Shown one piece after another: positions 32,993 to 41,933 of a DNA stretch of 64,000 nucleotides (the stretch's first letter is position 1; every line of letters starts with the position of its first letter). Both the position numbers and the translations under genes were made by a program. A model generated the notes under the pieces. It was not told the origin of the DNA and made no database searches. It saw only the letters and a program-made list of their open reading frames with translations. Source of the DNA: JAYFQF01 sp034927285 (lineage in GTDB: Bacteria > Bacillota > Peptococcia > DRI-13 > UBA5745); assembly GCA_034927285.1 (NCBI GenBank), contig JAYFQF010000031.1, forward strand, positions 1 through 64,000, written 5' to 3'.

Positions 32993-35128
32993 TTATTTTT
33001 CCTGCTGATTTTTCTTTTCCATGCGCAATACTTCTTTGCGGGAGAGGTTCACCCTGCCCTGGCGGTCGATTTCCGTTACCTTTACGGTGATGGTGTCGCC
33101 GATATTTACCACATCCTCCACCTTGTTTACCCGCTCTTCCGCCAGCTGGGAGATATGCACAAGCCCTTCTTTGCCGGGCAGGACTTCCACAAAAGCGCCG
33201 AAAGCCATGATCCGGGTGACTTTGCCGGTATAGATCTCGCCTACCTCCACGTCCCGGGTCAGATCCCGGACCATCTGCTGGGCCCGGGCGCCGGCCTCGG
33301 CGTCGGCGGTGGCGATCATCACCAGGCCGCTGTCCTCGATATCGATCTTAACGCCGGTTTCTTCGATGATCTTCTTGATTATTTTGCCGCCGGGCCCGAT
33401 AACATCCCTGATCTTGTCGGGGTCAATATTCATGGTAATGATCCTGGGGGCATAGGGAGACAACTCGGCTCTGGGGGCCGGAATCACTTCAAGGATTTTG
33501 CCCAGGATAAACATCCGGCCTTCACGGGCCTGTTTCAGGGCGGCGGCCAGAATATCCCGGGAAAGGCCGTCCACTTTGATGTCCATCTGCAGGGCGGTAA
33601 CGCCCTGTTCCGTGCCGGCCACCTTGAAATCCATGTCCCCGTGATGGTCTTCCAAGCCCTGGATATCGCTTAAAATCGTGTAATATTCGCCCTCCTTGAT
33701 GAGGCCCATGGCAATGCCCGCCACCGGACGTTTAATCGGCACGCCGGCATCCATCAAAGAGATGGTGCTGCCGCAGACGGAGGCCATGGAAGAAGAGCCG
33801 TTGGACTCCAAAACCTCAGAAACCAGCCGGATGGTATAAGGGAAGTCCTCAAGAGGGGGAATCATGGGTTCCAGAGCCCGTTCAGCCAAAGCGCCGTGAC
33901 CGATTTCCCGGCGGCCGGGGCCCCGCATGGGACGGGTCTCCCCTACGCTGTAGGGGGGAAAGTTATAGTGGTGCATGTATCGTTTTGAGGTCTCCAGGCC
34001 CAGACCGTCCAAAAGCTGGTCTTCGCTGGAGGACCCTAAGGTCAGGACGTTCAGCACCTGGGTCTGGCCTCTGGTGAAAAGGCCGCTGCCATGGGTACGG
34101 GGCAAAACGCCGGCTTCCACGGTGATAGGCCGGATCTCGTCGGTGGCCCGGCCGTCGGGGCGGATTTTGTCGATGCTGATCAATTTGCGGACGTGATCCT
34201 TCTCGATGTCTTCCAGGATCGCGGCGATCTGTTTTTCTTCCTCGGGATAGCTCTCTATAAACTTTTCCTGGGCGGCAGTTTTTACCGCGTCTACCGCCGC
34301 TTCCCGGGCCAATTTTTCCGGCGTCCTTAAAGCGGTCAGCATATCGGCTCCGGCAAAATCCCGGAGGGCTTTTTCGATCCCGGGATCAAAAGCGGCCAGA
34401 ACAGGCACCATCTTTTCTTTCGCCAGACCCATGGCCAAAGCTTCCCGGCGGAACTCTTCAATGAAAGCGGCGATCTTTTTTATCGCCTCGTGGCCGAACA
34501 TAATGGCGTCCAGGCAGGTCTCTTCGGGAACTTCCCTGGCGCCGGCTTCCACCATCATGATCGCCTCTTCGGTGCCGGAAACAGTCAGATTCAACAGGCT
34601 GTTTTCGCTTTGCTGGACCGTGGGGTTCAGCACCAGTTGGTCGTCCACTAAGCCGACGGACACGCAGGCGGTAGGTCCGTCAAAAGGGATATCGGAAATA
34701 TGCAGGGCGGCGGAAGCGCCGATGCCCGCTAAAATTTCGGGGGGATTATCCTGCTCCACGCAAAATACGGTAGCCACTACCTGGACTTCATTCCGGAAGC
34801 CTTCGGGGAACAGCGGCCGGATCGGCCGGTCGATCAGCCGGGCGGAGAGGATGGCTTTCTCGCTGGGCCGCCCTTCTCTTTTAATAAAACCGCCGGGGAT
34901 TTTGCCTACAGAGTACATTTTCTCTTCGTACTCCACGGAAAGCGGAAAAAAGTCGATTCCTTCCCGGGCCGTCTTGGCGGCGGTGGCACAGACCAAAACA
35001 CAGGTATCGCCATAGCGGGCAAATACCGCGCCGCCGGCCTGCTTGGCCAGGCGCCCGGTCTCCAGGCTCAGGGTGCGGCCTGCCAGCTGCATTTCTTTAC
35101 GCAGCACTTGGGCTTCATGATAAGGCAT
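32993..35128 (-). CDS. pnp: Polyribonucleotide nucleotidyltransferase (PNPase)
   Basis: A 711-aa 3'-to-5' phosphorolytic exoribonuclease, a trimer with two RNase PH domains, an alpha domain, a KH domain (GPGGKIIKKIIEETGVKIDI) and an S1 domain (YTGKVTRIMAFGAFVEVLPGKEGLVHISQL). GGAGG eight bases before ATG 35128 (MPYHEAQ) sets the start; the frame is open to 35203. In the backbone order pnp follows rpsO; here a MarR/ABC transporter block separates them. Confidence 0.97.
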   Translation of the reverse strand: MPYHEAQVLRKEMQLAGRTLSLETGRLAKQAGGAVFARYGDTCVLVCATAAKTAREGIDFFPLSVEYEEKMYSVGKIPGGFIKREGRPSEKAILSARLIDRPIRPLFPEGFRNEVQVVATVFCVEQDNPPEILAGIGASAALHISDIPFDGPTACVSVGLVDDQLVLNPTVQQSENSLLNLTVSGTEEAIMMVEAGAREVPEETCLDAIMFGHEAIKKIAAFIEEFRREALAMGLAKEKMVPVLAAFDPGIEKALRDFAGADMLTALRTPEKLAREAAVDAVKTAAQEKFIESYPEEEKQIAAILEDIEKDHVRKLISIDKIRPDGRATDEIRPITVEAGVLPRTHGSGLFTRGQTQVLNVLTLGSSSEDQLLDGLGLETSKRYMHHYNFPPYSVGETRPMRGPGRREIGHGALAERALEPMIPPLEDFPYTIRLVSEVLESNGSSSMASVCGSTISLMDAGVPIKRPVAGIAMGLIKEGEYYTILSDIQGLEDHHGDMDFKVAGTEQGVTALQMDIKVDGLSRDILAAALKQAREGRMFILGKILEVIPAPRAELSPYAPRIITMNIDPDKIRDVIGPGGKIIKKIIEETGVKIDIEDSGLVMIATADAEAGARAQQMVRDLTRDVEVGEIYTGKVTRIMAFGAFVEVLPGKEGLVHISQLAEERVNKVEDVVNIGDTITVKVTEIDRQGRVNLSRKEVLRMEKKNQQEK

Positions 35129-35206
35129 TATTATTTCCTCCATTTTCTCTTTCTTCATTTTTTCTCTAAAACCCATTTTACAACCTGGAAAGTATTTCTG
35201 CAAATA

Positions 35207-35234
35207 ATTATTTTAAATTTAGATAAAATGCCAA
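35207..35234 (-). promoter_or_regulatory. Promoter of pnp
   Basis: TTGGCA, 16 bases, AATAAT on minus, in an AT-rich stretch between the ABC gene stop and pnp. It suggests pnp does not rely on the transporter transcript. Confidence 0.45.
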
Positions 35235-35240
35235 TTTATC

Positions 35241-37172
35241 CTATTCCAGTTCAAAGGCGCCGGTATAAAGTTGATAGTATTTGCCCTTTTCGGCGACCAG
35301 CTGCTGATGGCTGCCCCGTTCAATGATCCGGCCGTCTTCCAGTACCATGATCACATCGGAATTCTGCACGGTGGAAAGCCGGTGGGCGATGACAAATACC
35401 GTTCTTCCCTTCATCAGCGCGTCCATGCCCCGCTGGACGATGGCTTCGGTTCTCGTATCAATGGAGGAGGTGGCTTCGTCCAGAATCATGACCGGCGGAT
35501 CGGCCACGGCGGCCCGGGCGATGGAAATCAACTGCCTCTGTCCTTGAGAGAGTCCGCTGCCGTCCCCCTCCAGCACGGTATCATACCCCTGGGGAAGCAT
35601 TTGAATAAATTCGTGGGCATTTACCAGCTTGGCGGCCTCGATACACTCCGCATCCGTAGCGTCCAGTCTGCCGTAGCGGATATTGTCCATGACGGTTCCG
35701 GTAAACAAGTTTACCTCCTGTAGAACCATGCCCAGAGAGCGGCGCAGATCCGCCTTTCTGATCTTATTGATATTAATGCCGTCGTAGCGGATTTTGCCGT
35801 CGGCAATATCATAAAACCGGTTGATCAGATTGGTGATCGTCGTCTTTCCCGCGCCGGTGGCTCCCACAAGGGCAACCTTTTGGCCCGGTTCCGCGTATAG
35901 GGTTATGTCATGCAAAACGACATGATTTTCCTCATAGCCGAAGTCCACGTCATAAAAGCGGATATCTCCCCGCAGAGGCGTATAGGTTACCGAGCCGTCG
36001 CCACGGGGCTGCTTCCAGGCCCAGGTTTCGGTCCGTTCCGCGCATTCCGTGATTTCGCCGTTTTCTATTCTGGCATTGACCAGGGTAACATATCCGGAGT
36101 CCGTTTCGGCGGTCTCATCCAGCAGGTCGAAAATCCGGGAGGCCCCCGCCAGGGCCAGGATCACGATATTGAACTGCATGGATATCTGCCCCACGGGATT
36201 AACAAAGCTCCTGGACAAGGTGATAAAGGATACGATGGTGCCGATGGTCAGGTCCTGTACCCCGGTAAGACTCAAATTGGGAATGCCGGCGATCCCCGCG
36301 GCGCCGCCCACCACCGCAAGAATCACGTATAAAAAGTATCCCAGACTCACTACCACCGGCATGGTGATATTTCCGTACCTGGCGGCTTCCGTGGCGCTGT
36401 AGCAAAGGCTCTCATTTTTTTCATCAAAGATCTCTCCGGCCTTTTCCTCATAGCAGAAAACCTTCACTACCTTCTGGCCGTTGATCATTTCTTCGATATA
36501 TCCGTTGACATCGCCTAAAGACTGCTGCTGCCTGATGAAATAGCTTGCGCTTCTTCCGGTTAAGATTTTAATCACTTTCATTAAAATCAGGGAAAACAAG
36601 ACAACCACAACGGTAATGCTGACGCTGAGATAAAGCATGGCGGCAAAGGCCGCCGCCGTGGAAAAGATAGAGGAAAGCATCTGAGGCAGGCTCTGGGAGA
36701 TCGCCTGGCGCAGCGTGTCGGTGTCGTTTGTATAGCGGCTCATCACATCGCCATGGGCATGGGTATCGAAATACCGGATCGGCAGAGTCTGCATATGGCT
36801 GAACATATCGTCCCGGATCTTTTTCAGCGTTCCCTGCTCGACGCCGACCATCATCCGGTTATACAGCCAGGTGGACAGCACCCCCACGCCGTAGACCAGT
36901 CCCATGAGTACGATCATCTTGGATAAACCCGCAAGCTCAGGATGATTCTGCCCCAGCAGCGGCACAATATGGTCGTCGATCAGAACCTGAAAGAACAGGG
37001 AAACCGACGCGCCGGCGGCGGCGCTGATCAGGATACAGAGGACCACGAAGATCAGCTGAAATTTATAATCGGCCATGTAAGAGAGCAGCCTTTTAATTGT
37101 CCCCGGCTTAAACCGCCGGCCCGGCCTGGACCCCTGCCCCTTTGCCTTGCCGTTCATCACTTTTTCACTCAT
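35241..37172 (-). CDS. ABC exporter subunit, catalytic half (BmrD-like)
   Basis: A 643-aa fusion of a six-helix ABC exporter domain and an ATPase. Walker A is GATGAGKTT, the signature is LSQGQ and Walker B ends DEATSSID with the catalytic Glu present. ATG 37172 overlaps the stop of the upstream ABC gene by 8 bases, so both halves are made together. An extra insert of about 60 residues precedes the ATPase (NARIENGEITECAE...). It pairs with the degenerate half encoded at 37165-38916, like BmrC/BmrD or TM287/TM288. Substrate unknown; drug or lipid export is typical. Confidence 0.92.
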   Translation of the reverse strand: MSEKVMNGKAKGQGSRPGRRFKPGTIKRLLSYMADYKFQLIFVVLCILISAAAGASVSLFFQVLIDDHIVPLLGQNHPELAGLSKMIVLMGLVYGVGVLSTWLYNRMMVGVEQGTLKKIRDDMFSHMQTLPIRYFDTHAHGDVMSRYTNDTDTLRQAISQSLPQMLSSIFSTAAAFAAMLYLSVSITVVVVLFSLILMKVIKILTGRSASYFIRQQQSLGDVNGYIEEMINGQKVVKVFCYEEKAGEIFDEKNESLCYSATEAARYGNITMPVVVSLGYFLYVILAVVGGAAGIAGIPNLSLTGVQDLTIGTIVSFITLSRSFVNPVGQISMQFNIVILALAGASRIFDLLDETAETDSGYVTLVNARIENGEITECAERTETWAWKQPRGDGSVTYTPLRGDIRFYDVDFGYEENHVVLHDITLYAEPGQKVALVGATGAGKTTITNLINRFYDIADGKIRYDGININKIRKADLRRSLGMVLQEVNLFTGTVMDNIRYGRLDATDAECIEAAKLVNAHEFIQMLPQGYDTVLEGDGSGLSQGQRQLISIARAAVADPPVMILDEATSSIDTRTEAIVQRGMDALMKGRTVFVIAHRLSTVQNSDVIMVLEDGRIIERGSHQQLVAEKGKYYQLYTGAFELE

Positions 37173-38916
37173 GGAGAACACCGCCTTTATTTTGTGAATC
37201 ATAAACCTCCCGGTAAATCGCGCAGGTAGTCAGAAGGTCCTCATGCCTGCCGATCGCGTTAATTTTTCCGTCGTCCAGCACGATGATTTTATCGGCGTCC
37301 TGAACAGAGGCTACCCGCTGGGCAATGATGATCTTCGTTGTGTCGGGAATGCTATTTTTTAAGGCCTGACGGATTAATTCGTCGGTCTTGGTGTCCACGG
37401 CGCTGGTGGAATCGTCGAAAATCAGGATCTTCGGCTTTTTCAGCAGAGCCCGGGCGATGCACAGGCGCTGCCTCTGCCCGCCGGATACATTGGTGCCGCC
37501 CTGTTCAATATAGGTATCATACTGCTCCGGGAACTCGCGGATAAAGCTGTCGGCCTGGGCCAGCTTACAGGCCTGAATCATTTCCTCCTCGGTGGCCTGC
37601 TCGTCGCCCCAGCGCAGGTTCTCTTTGATCGTACCGGAAAAAAGCACATTTTTCTGCAGGACGATGGCTACCTGATTTCGCAGGGACTGGATATCATATT
37701 CCCGCACGTCCACGCCGCCGACGGTCACTCTGCCGCTTGTGGCGTCATAAAGCCGGGGGATCAGCTGAACCAGGCTGGATTTGGAGGAGCCTGTTCCGCC
37801 GAGAATCCCCACGGTTTCCCCGGCGGCTATGGAAAGATCGATATGGTCAAGCACCGGCTTTTCCGCCTCCCGGGAATAAGCAAAGGTCACGTTTTCAAAG
37901 CTGATGGAGCCGTCCTTTACCGTATATACGGGGTTCGGTCCGTTTATCAGGTCGCTTTCCTCATCCAGAACCTCCACGATACGCTCCGCCGACGCCCGGG
38001 AAACGATAATCATGACAAATACCATAGAAAGCATCATCAGGCTCATCAGGATCTGCATTGCATAGGTGATCAGGCTGGTCAGCTCCCCGGTGGAAAGACC
38101 AAGCACGGGATCATTGCCACTGGCCAGGACTTCCTTTGCCCCAAACCAGGAAAGCAAAAGCATGCTGGTATAAAGGCAAAGCTGCATCAAGGGCATGTTG
38201 AAGGCAAGGCGTTTGCCCGCCCGGGAAAAGTCCTGAAAAATAGCCTGGGAAATGGCGGCGAACTTCTGCTCTTCGTGAGCTTCCCGGGTATAGGATTTGA
38301 CCACCCGGATCCCGAGAAGGTTTTCCTGGACCACATTGTTTAACCGGTCGTAGGTCCGGAACACCTTGACAAAAATCGGATGCACGTGCCTGATTACCAG
38401 CCACAGTCCGACGCCAAGCACCGGAATGGTGACCAGAAAAATCAGGGAGAGGCTGGCGTCTATCCGGAAAGAAAAAATCAGGGCGAATATGATCATCATC
38501 GGGGAACGTACTCCCAGGCGGACCATCATCTGATAAGCATTCTGCACATTGCTGACGTCGGTGGTCAGGCGGGTGATAATGCTGGCGGTTGAAAATTTAT
38601 CAATGTTGGAAAAAGAAAAATTTTGTACGTTGCGGAAGATATCATGGCGCAGGTTTTTGGCAAAACCCGCCGAAGCCGTCGCGGTGCTGCTGCCCGCCAG
38701 AATCCCCATGCACAGAGAGCCGGCGGCGAATACGATCAGGACAAGGCCCAGCAATAAAACAACGGACATCCTGCCGGCGTTGATTCCGTAATCGATTAAA
38801 TAGGCCATCAGCGTGGGAATGACAAGTTCAAAAAAAGTTTCGATTGTGACGTATACCGGCGCAAGAATACTGTCTTTTTTGTATTCACGCAAACTGGCAA
38901 ACAGTTTTTTGATCAT
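37165..38916 (-). CDS. ABC exporter subunit, degenerate half (BmrC-like)
   Basis: A 583-aa exporter half-transporter. Walker A reads GGTGSSKS (Ser in place of the usual Gly), the signature is VSGGQ, and Walker B ends IFDDSTSAVD, with Asp where the catalytic Glu is expected. This marks the degenerate ATP site typical of heterodimeric exporters. AAGGAG eight bases before ATG 38916. It follows the MarR gene by 48 bases and is likely in one operon with it. Confidence 0.92.
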   Translation of the reverse strand: MIKKLFASLREYKKDSILAPVYVTIETFFELVIPTLMAYLIDYGINAGRMSVVLLLGLVLIVFAAGSLCMGILAGSSTATASAGFAKNLRHDIFRNVQNFSFSNIDKFSTASIITRLTTDVSNVQNAYQMMVRLGVRSPMMIIFALIFSFRIDASLSLIFLVTIPVLGVGLWLVIRHVHPIFVKVFRTYDRLNNVVQENLLGIRVVKSYTREAHEEQKFAAISQAIFQDFSRAGKRLAFNMPLMQLCLYTSMLLLSWFGAKEVLASGNDPVLGLSTGELTSLITYAMQILMSLMMLSMVFVMIIVSRASAERIVEVLDEESDLINGPNPVYTVKDGSISFENVTFAYSREAEKPVLDHIDLSIAAGETVGILGGTGSSKSSLVQLIPRLYDATSGRVTVGGVDVREYDIQSLRNQVAIVLQKNVLFSGTIKENLRWGDEQATEEEMIQACKLAQADSFIREFPEQYDTYIEQGGTNVSGGQRQRLCIARALLKKPKILIFDDSTSAVDTKTDELIRQALKNSIPDTTKIIIAQRVASVQDADKIIVLDDGKINAIGRHEDLLTTCAIYREVYDSQNKGGVLHE

Positions 38917-38964
38917 ATAAAATCTCCTTAAGGGCTTGCCCATTAACTGAAAAAGGCAGGCTTG

Positions 38965-39396
38965 TCATGAAATATTTGCTTTCATTCTCTGCAGGTACGA
39001 ATACAGCGTTTTCAACTCTTCCTCCGTAAACCCTCCGGTTAACGTCCGTTCCATTCTTTCGGCGTCTTCGCGCATCAGCCCCTGAATTTTCCGCGCCTGC
39101 TCCGTCAGGACGATCTGCTTCAGCCGTCCATCCTGAGCCACCGGCTGTCGCTGGATCAGACCTTTTTGTTCCATCAGGTCAAGCACCTTGGACGCTGTGG
39201 ATCGTGCGATATTAAAGTGATTCTCAATATCCTTCTGGTACACCTCTTTCCCTTCATTTTCGGCAAGAAAATGAATGATCAGCTTATTGTTGCCTGTGGC
39301 ATTCTGAATTTCCTTCCTGTAGGTGGAAAACTCAAAATAGCGCCGGATCGTATTGGTCAGCGTGCGCAGCTCCGTTCCAATCCGCATCTTTTCCAT
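38965..39396 (-). CDS. MarR family transcriptional regulator
   Basis: A 143-aa winged-helix regulator with the core KDIENHFNIARSTASKVLDLMEQKGLIQR and wing QDGRLKQIVLTEQ. It heads the ABC exporter operon and most likely represses it, released by a ligand that the pump expels. AAAGGAC before ATG 39396 gives the start; the frame runs to 39501 but that upstream part covers the promoter and operator-like repeats, so it cannot be coding. Confidence 0.92.
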   Translation of the reverse strand: MEKMRIGTELRTLTNTIRRYFEFSTYRKEIQNATGNNKLIIHFLAENEGKEVYQKDIENHFNIARSTASKVLDLMEQKGLIQRQPVAQDGRLKQIVLTEQARKIQGLMREDAERMERTLTGGFTEEELKTLYSYLQRMKANIS

Positions 39397-39429
39397 ATTG
39401 TACGTCCTTTCCTTCCGGCAACCGATTTG

Positions 39430-39474
39430 TTCTATGTAAAACAGTTCTATATGAAACAGTTTTATATACAACAT
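39430..39474. repeat. Three tandem 15-bp repeats, likely MarR operator
   Basis: TTCTATGTAAAACAG (39430-39444), TTCTATATGAAACAG (39445-39459) and TTTTATATACAACAT (39460-39474). They run head-to-tail from the -10 box towards the MarR start codon; the middle copy contains a near-palindrome (TTCTATATGAA). Confidence 0.65.
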
Positions 39475-39501
39475 TATGGCGATAAAAATAGTATTTGTCA
39501 A
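39473..39501 (-). promoter_or_regulatory. Sigma-A promoter of the MarR-ABC operon
   Basis: TTGACA, 17 bases, CATAAT on minus. The tandem repeats begin within the -10 box. Confidence 0.8.
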
Positions 39502-39568
39502 TATCTATGATCCCTTACCGGTATCTTACCCAAGAGACAGCCTTTATTGAAAAGGCCTTTGCTTTTTT

Positions 39569-39613
39569 TCAAAAAAAGGAGGCTGCCGCATACCAATGCA
39601 ACAGCCATCCTTT
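39569..39613 (-). terminator. Terminator after rpsO
   Basis: AAGGA/TCCTT, GGCTG/CAGCC and GCAT/ATGC stack into one long hairpin followed by seven T on minus. Confidence 0.88.
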
Positions 39614-39640
39614 TCATTCCCTTTATGCCTGGGCATTCCT

Positions 39641-39910
39641 CTAACGGCGAATGTCGTTAGCTTCCAGGATCGCCTTATAACGGTCATAATCCTGTTTCTT
39701 CACGTAGTTCAGCAAACCCCGGCGGGCGCCGACCATTTTCAACAGGCCCCGGCGGCTGTGATGATCTTTCTTGTGGATTTTCAGATGCTCGGTAAGGTAG
39801 TTAATCCGCCCGGTCAGGATCGCGATCTGTACCTCGGGAGATCCGGTATCCGTTTCATGCAGCCGGCTTTTCTCAATAACGCCGGTCTTTTGCTCTTTCG
39901 TCATTACCAT
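39641..39910 (-). CDS. rpsO: 30S ribosomal protein S15
   Basis: The 89-aa uS15 protein, which binds the 16S three-way junction early in assembly. The signature HETDTGSPEVQIAILTGRI and HKKDHHSRRGLL are intact. GAGGTG eight bases before ATG 39910; a second ATG two codons later is possible. It has a strong promoter and a terminator of its own, so it is monocistronic here, unlike the rpsO-pnp pair of Bacillus. Confidence 0.98.
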   Translation of the reverse strand: MVMTKEQKTGVIEKSRLHETDTGSPEVQIAILTGRINYLTEHLKIHKKDHHSRRGLLKMVGARRGLLNYVKKQDYDRYKAILEANDIRR

Positions 39911-40003
39911 GATAGATACACCTCTTTCTTTCCCTATCTTCTTTCATTCGGCAATATCAGGTAAAGCGTAGGTAAGTCGCCAAACCGAATATTGCTAAGT
40001 CAC
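39911..40003 (-). promoter_or_regulatory. rpsO leader, candidate S15 autoregulatory RNA
   Basis: About 93 nt. It contains the repeat TTTGGTGACTTAGC / TTTGGCGACTTACC and two competing pairings, GCAATAT with ATATTGC and ATTCGG with CCGAAT, that together would make a pseudoknot or switch. S15 controls its own mRNA in several phyla through different RNA folds. Confidence 0.45.
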
Positions 40004-40009
40004 CAAATG

Positions 40010-40039
40010 ATTATATCGAAAGACCTTGGCTCCTGTCAA
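40010..40039 (-). promoter_or_regulatory. Sigma-A promoter of rpsO
   Basis: TTGACA, 18 bases, TATAAT on minus. Confidence 0.82.
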
Positions 40040-40099
40040 GAGATATCTCCAGGCCTTAATGCATTAATTCGATAACATCAGGCGGACGACACGCTATTC

Positions 40100-40440
40100 T
40101 TATCGAAGCTCTTTCGTCTTTTGCGCAAGGTAAAGAGGCATTATGACAATTCGACCGTTTTTGAGATAACAGCGCTCGACTTCAACCGGGATGATCTCGG
40201 TTCTGTATTGCAGTACAAAGTCGATCTCACTGCTTTGCCTTGCGAAATAGCGCGGCGCTATTTCGAATTGCCCCCGAGCTGCTGCAGAACATAATTTTCG
40301 GTAAGCAGCCTTTTAAACTGGTAATCGTTCTTGATCAGGAGGGCACTGTTATCAATTCCCGCCATATGCTTGAGGAGCCCGGTATCACACAGAAAAAACT
40401 TGAAGCAATCCAGTCTGTCATTGATCAGGTTCATGCTCAT
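40100..40440 (-). pseudogene. Remnant of a DUF4143-type AAA ATPase (C-terminal part)
   Basis: Two minus-strand frames carry the typical end of archaeal/bacterial DUF4143 ATPases: FKFFLCDTGLLKHMAGI...LTENYVLQQL (about 40290-40411), then, after a one-base shift, RYFARQSSEIDFVLQYRT plus EIIPVEVE, ending at a stop at 40100-40102. The AAA domain is missing. It is a decayed accessory gene, perhaps of a toxin-like or mobile origin. Confidence 0.65.
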
Positions 40441-40455
40441 ATAGCGCTTCGTCGA

Positions 40456-40512
40456 ATTTCGCTTCAGGCAGATGCCGTCCAGATAGATATCGGGGGTGGT
40501 TCCCCTGAAGTT
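40456..40512 (-). mobile_element. Possible IS256-type transposase scrap
   Basis: In frame with the ATPase remnant, NFRGTTPDIYLDGICLKRN resembles the YLDGI-LKR block of Mutator/IS256 transposases. Only about 19 residues match, so this is suggestive only. No terminal repeats seen. Confidence 0.35.
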
Positions 40513-40567
40513 CCCGGCTTCTCCATCATCGGAATTTATCAGTTCCCATATTAGCTGGTGTTATATG

Positions 40568-40954
40568 CTACCGGAATTTAACCGCTGTTCCATACATTTG
40601 CAAATAGAAAAAGGCAAATCCGTTTGTATCCATGTCGATATCCTGGCGCATACAAATAATCGCATCGGCACCAACCATCTCTCCTCGTTTTTTTAATTCT
40701 TCAGTTGCAATGAAAAAAGCCTTTTCAAAATCACTTTGACCTACCGACCATTCACCATATAAAAATCCCCAGTCAGTTCTGTCATCTGACATTGCACCGC
40801 TATTCTTCATTTGTTTAATTTCCGTTTGATATTGCATGACTAACTTACTTAATGCACTTCCAAACAAGCCCTTATTGGAAACCTGGAAATAGACAGGGCC
40901 CAAAATCTCATACGGTTTGTCAATATCGCCAGTTGTCACAATTACTTTACTCAT
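40568..40954 (-). CDS. YbjQ/DUF74-like domain protein
   Basis: A 128-aa cytoplasmic protein resembling the YbjQ heavy-metal-binding family: it opens VIVTTGDIDKPYEILGPV, has a helical middle (EKAFFIATEELKKRGEMVGADAII) and ends in a strand with MYGTAVKF, like the GTAVK end of that family. The middle is longer and lacks obvious metal ligands. AAGGAGG precedes the ATG. It lies in the AT-rich accessory stretch between rpsO and ribF and has no link to either. Function unknown. Confidence 0.65.
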   Translation of the reverse strand: MSKVIVTTGDIDKPYEILGPVYFQVSNKGLFGSALSKLVMQYQTEIKQMKNSGAMSDDRTDWGFLYGEWSVGQSDFEKAFFIATEELKKRGEMVGADAIICMRQDIDMDTNGFAFFYLQMYGTAVKFR

Positions 40955-41352
40955 ACTAAATATCCTCCTTATATTATAGAGTAGTAGTTTATGCAGGCCC
41001 TCTGAAGGGCTGTACTACACTGTAGGGGATGCTGTGGATTGCACTTAATTTCCTTACCTTAGCCGGCACAGCGCTTTAGCCAACGTTTGCTTTGCTATCC
41101 CTTTTTTCAACCATCTCTCTTTTGGCCCCCCTTCTCATGTTCACGGTTGACCTTTAATAATTAGTCTTTTAATACATAGAAATCTTTTTCACACTTCACA
41201 TTCTTGTTTATTAGCGTATTGTATAACAACTAAAATCAAAAAGAAAAAGATAAAACTTCTTATCGAAATTTGTCTGTTTTCCTTGGGGCAATGACGGGAA
41301 AAAAATTATTGCCGTTAGGCAAATTACATTACGGGGAAGCGATAAATTGGAT
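40955..41352. other. AT-rich intergenic stretch without a gene
   Basis: About 400 bases with no supported gene. It contains a TATAAT box close to the 40568-40954 gene, an inverted repeat (40981-41018: GTAGT...ACTAC around GCCCT-CTGA-AGGGC) and a strongly AT-rich tract at 41150-41280. It looks like scar sequence. Confidence 0.6.
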
Positions 41353-41769
41353 TTATAATTTAAAACTTTCAGTCTTCAAATCGCAATAATATCTTCCTTT
41401 GGCGGCGGCAAATTTCAAAACACAATAATCCGGGTCGGCTATGCCTTTTTTATAAAACATCGTGTCCCCTGCACGCCAGATTTCCTTTTTTGTCGGCTCA
41501 TCCTCCAAAATTTCCACCACGCCAATGAGCATGACGCCTTCGTAACGGAAGCGCCCCTTGTTGAAAAAGTAAATACTCGCTTTCGGATTTTTTCTATATT
41601 GCGCTACGCGCATAGAAGATGTATTTGTGGAAAAGTAAAAGCAGTTACCATCAATCTTACGCGGCATCAGCATGGCTTTCATATTTGGAAAGCCCTCACC
41701 GTCAACCGAAGCGATAAGCGCCACTTTCTGTTTGCCGATAAAATCAAAAATCTGTTCTGCTGTTTTCAT
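41353..41769 (-). CDS. Pyridoxamine 5'-phosphate oxidase-like protein
   Basis: A 138-aa FMN-binding split-barrel protein of the general stress / PPOX-like family. It opens MKTAEQIFDFIGKQKVALIASVDGEG, has PNMKAMLM and FYFSTNTSSMRVAQYRKNPKASIYF, the usual flavin-contact strands, and ends CDLKTESFKL. AAGGGAG precedes the ATG. True PLP-synthesising oxidases are longer, so a reductase or stress function is likelier. It is an isolated gene beside the tRNA fragment. Confidence 0.83.
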   Translation of the reverse strand: MKTAEQIFDFIGKQKVALIASVDGEGFPNMKAMLMPRKIDGNCFYFSTNTSSMRVAQYRKNPKASIYFFNKGRFRYEGVMLIGVVEILEDEPTKKEIWRAGDTMFYKKGIADPDYCVLKFAAAKGRYYCDLKTESFKL

Positions 41770-41885
41770 AAATCTCCCTTTTCCATTTTTCTACTACTAT
41801 ATGAGCTGTCTTCACGCTGATTATACCATGCTTCCCGGAATGAAAAAAGACATACTCTCCCCTTGGCGGAAAGATCTGTCTTTCG

Positions 41886-41933
41886 GGTGGAGATAGACGG
41901 GATTGAACCGCTGACCTTTAAAATGCCATTCCG
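41886..41933 (-). pseudogene. Decayed 3' half of tRNA-Ala(GGC)
   Basis: On minus, from the anticodon loop (GAATGGCATT, anticodon GGC) through AGGTCAGCGGTTC-AATCCCG to the acceptor strand TCTCCACC, it follows the 3' half of tRNA-Ala(GGC). The D arm and 5' acceptor strand are absent, the T stem has lost pairs and CCA is not complete. tRNA 3' halves are common integration sites. Confidence 0.6.
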
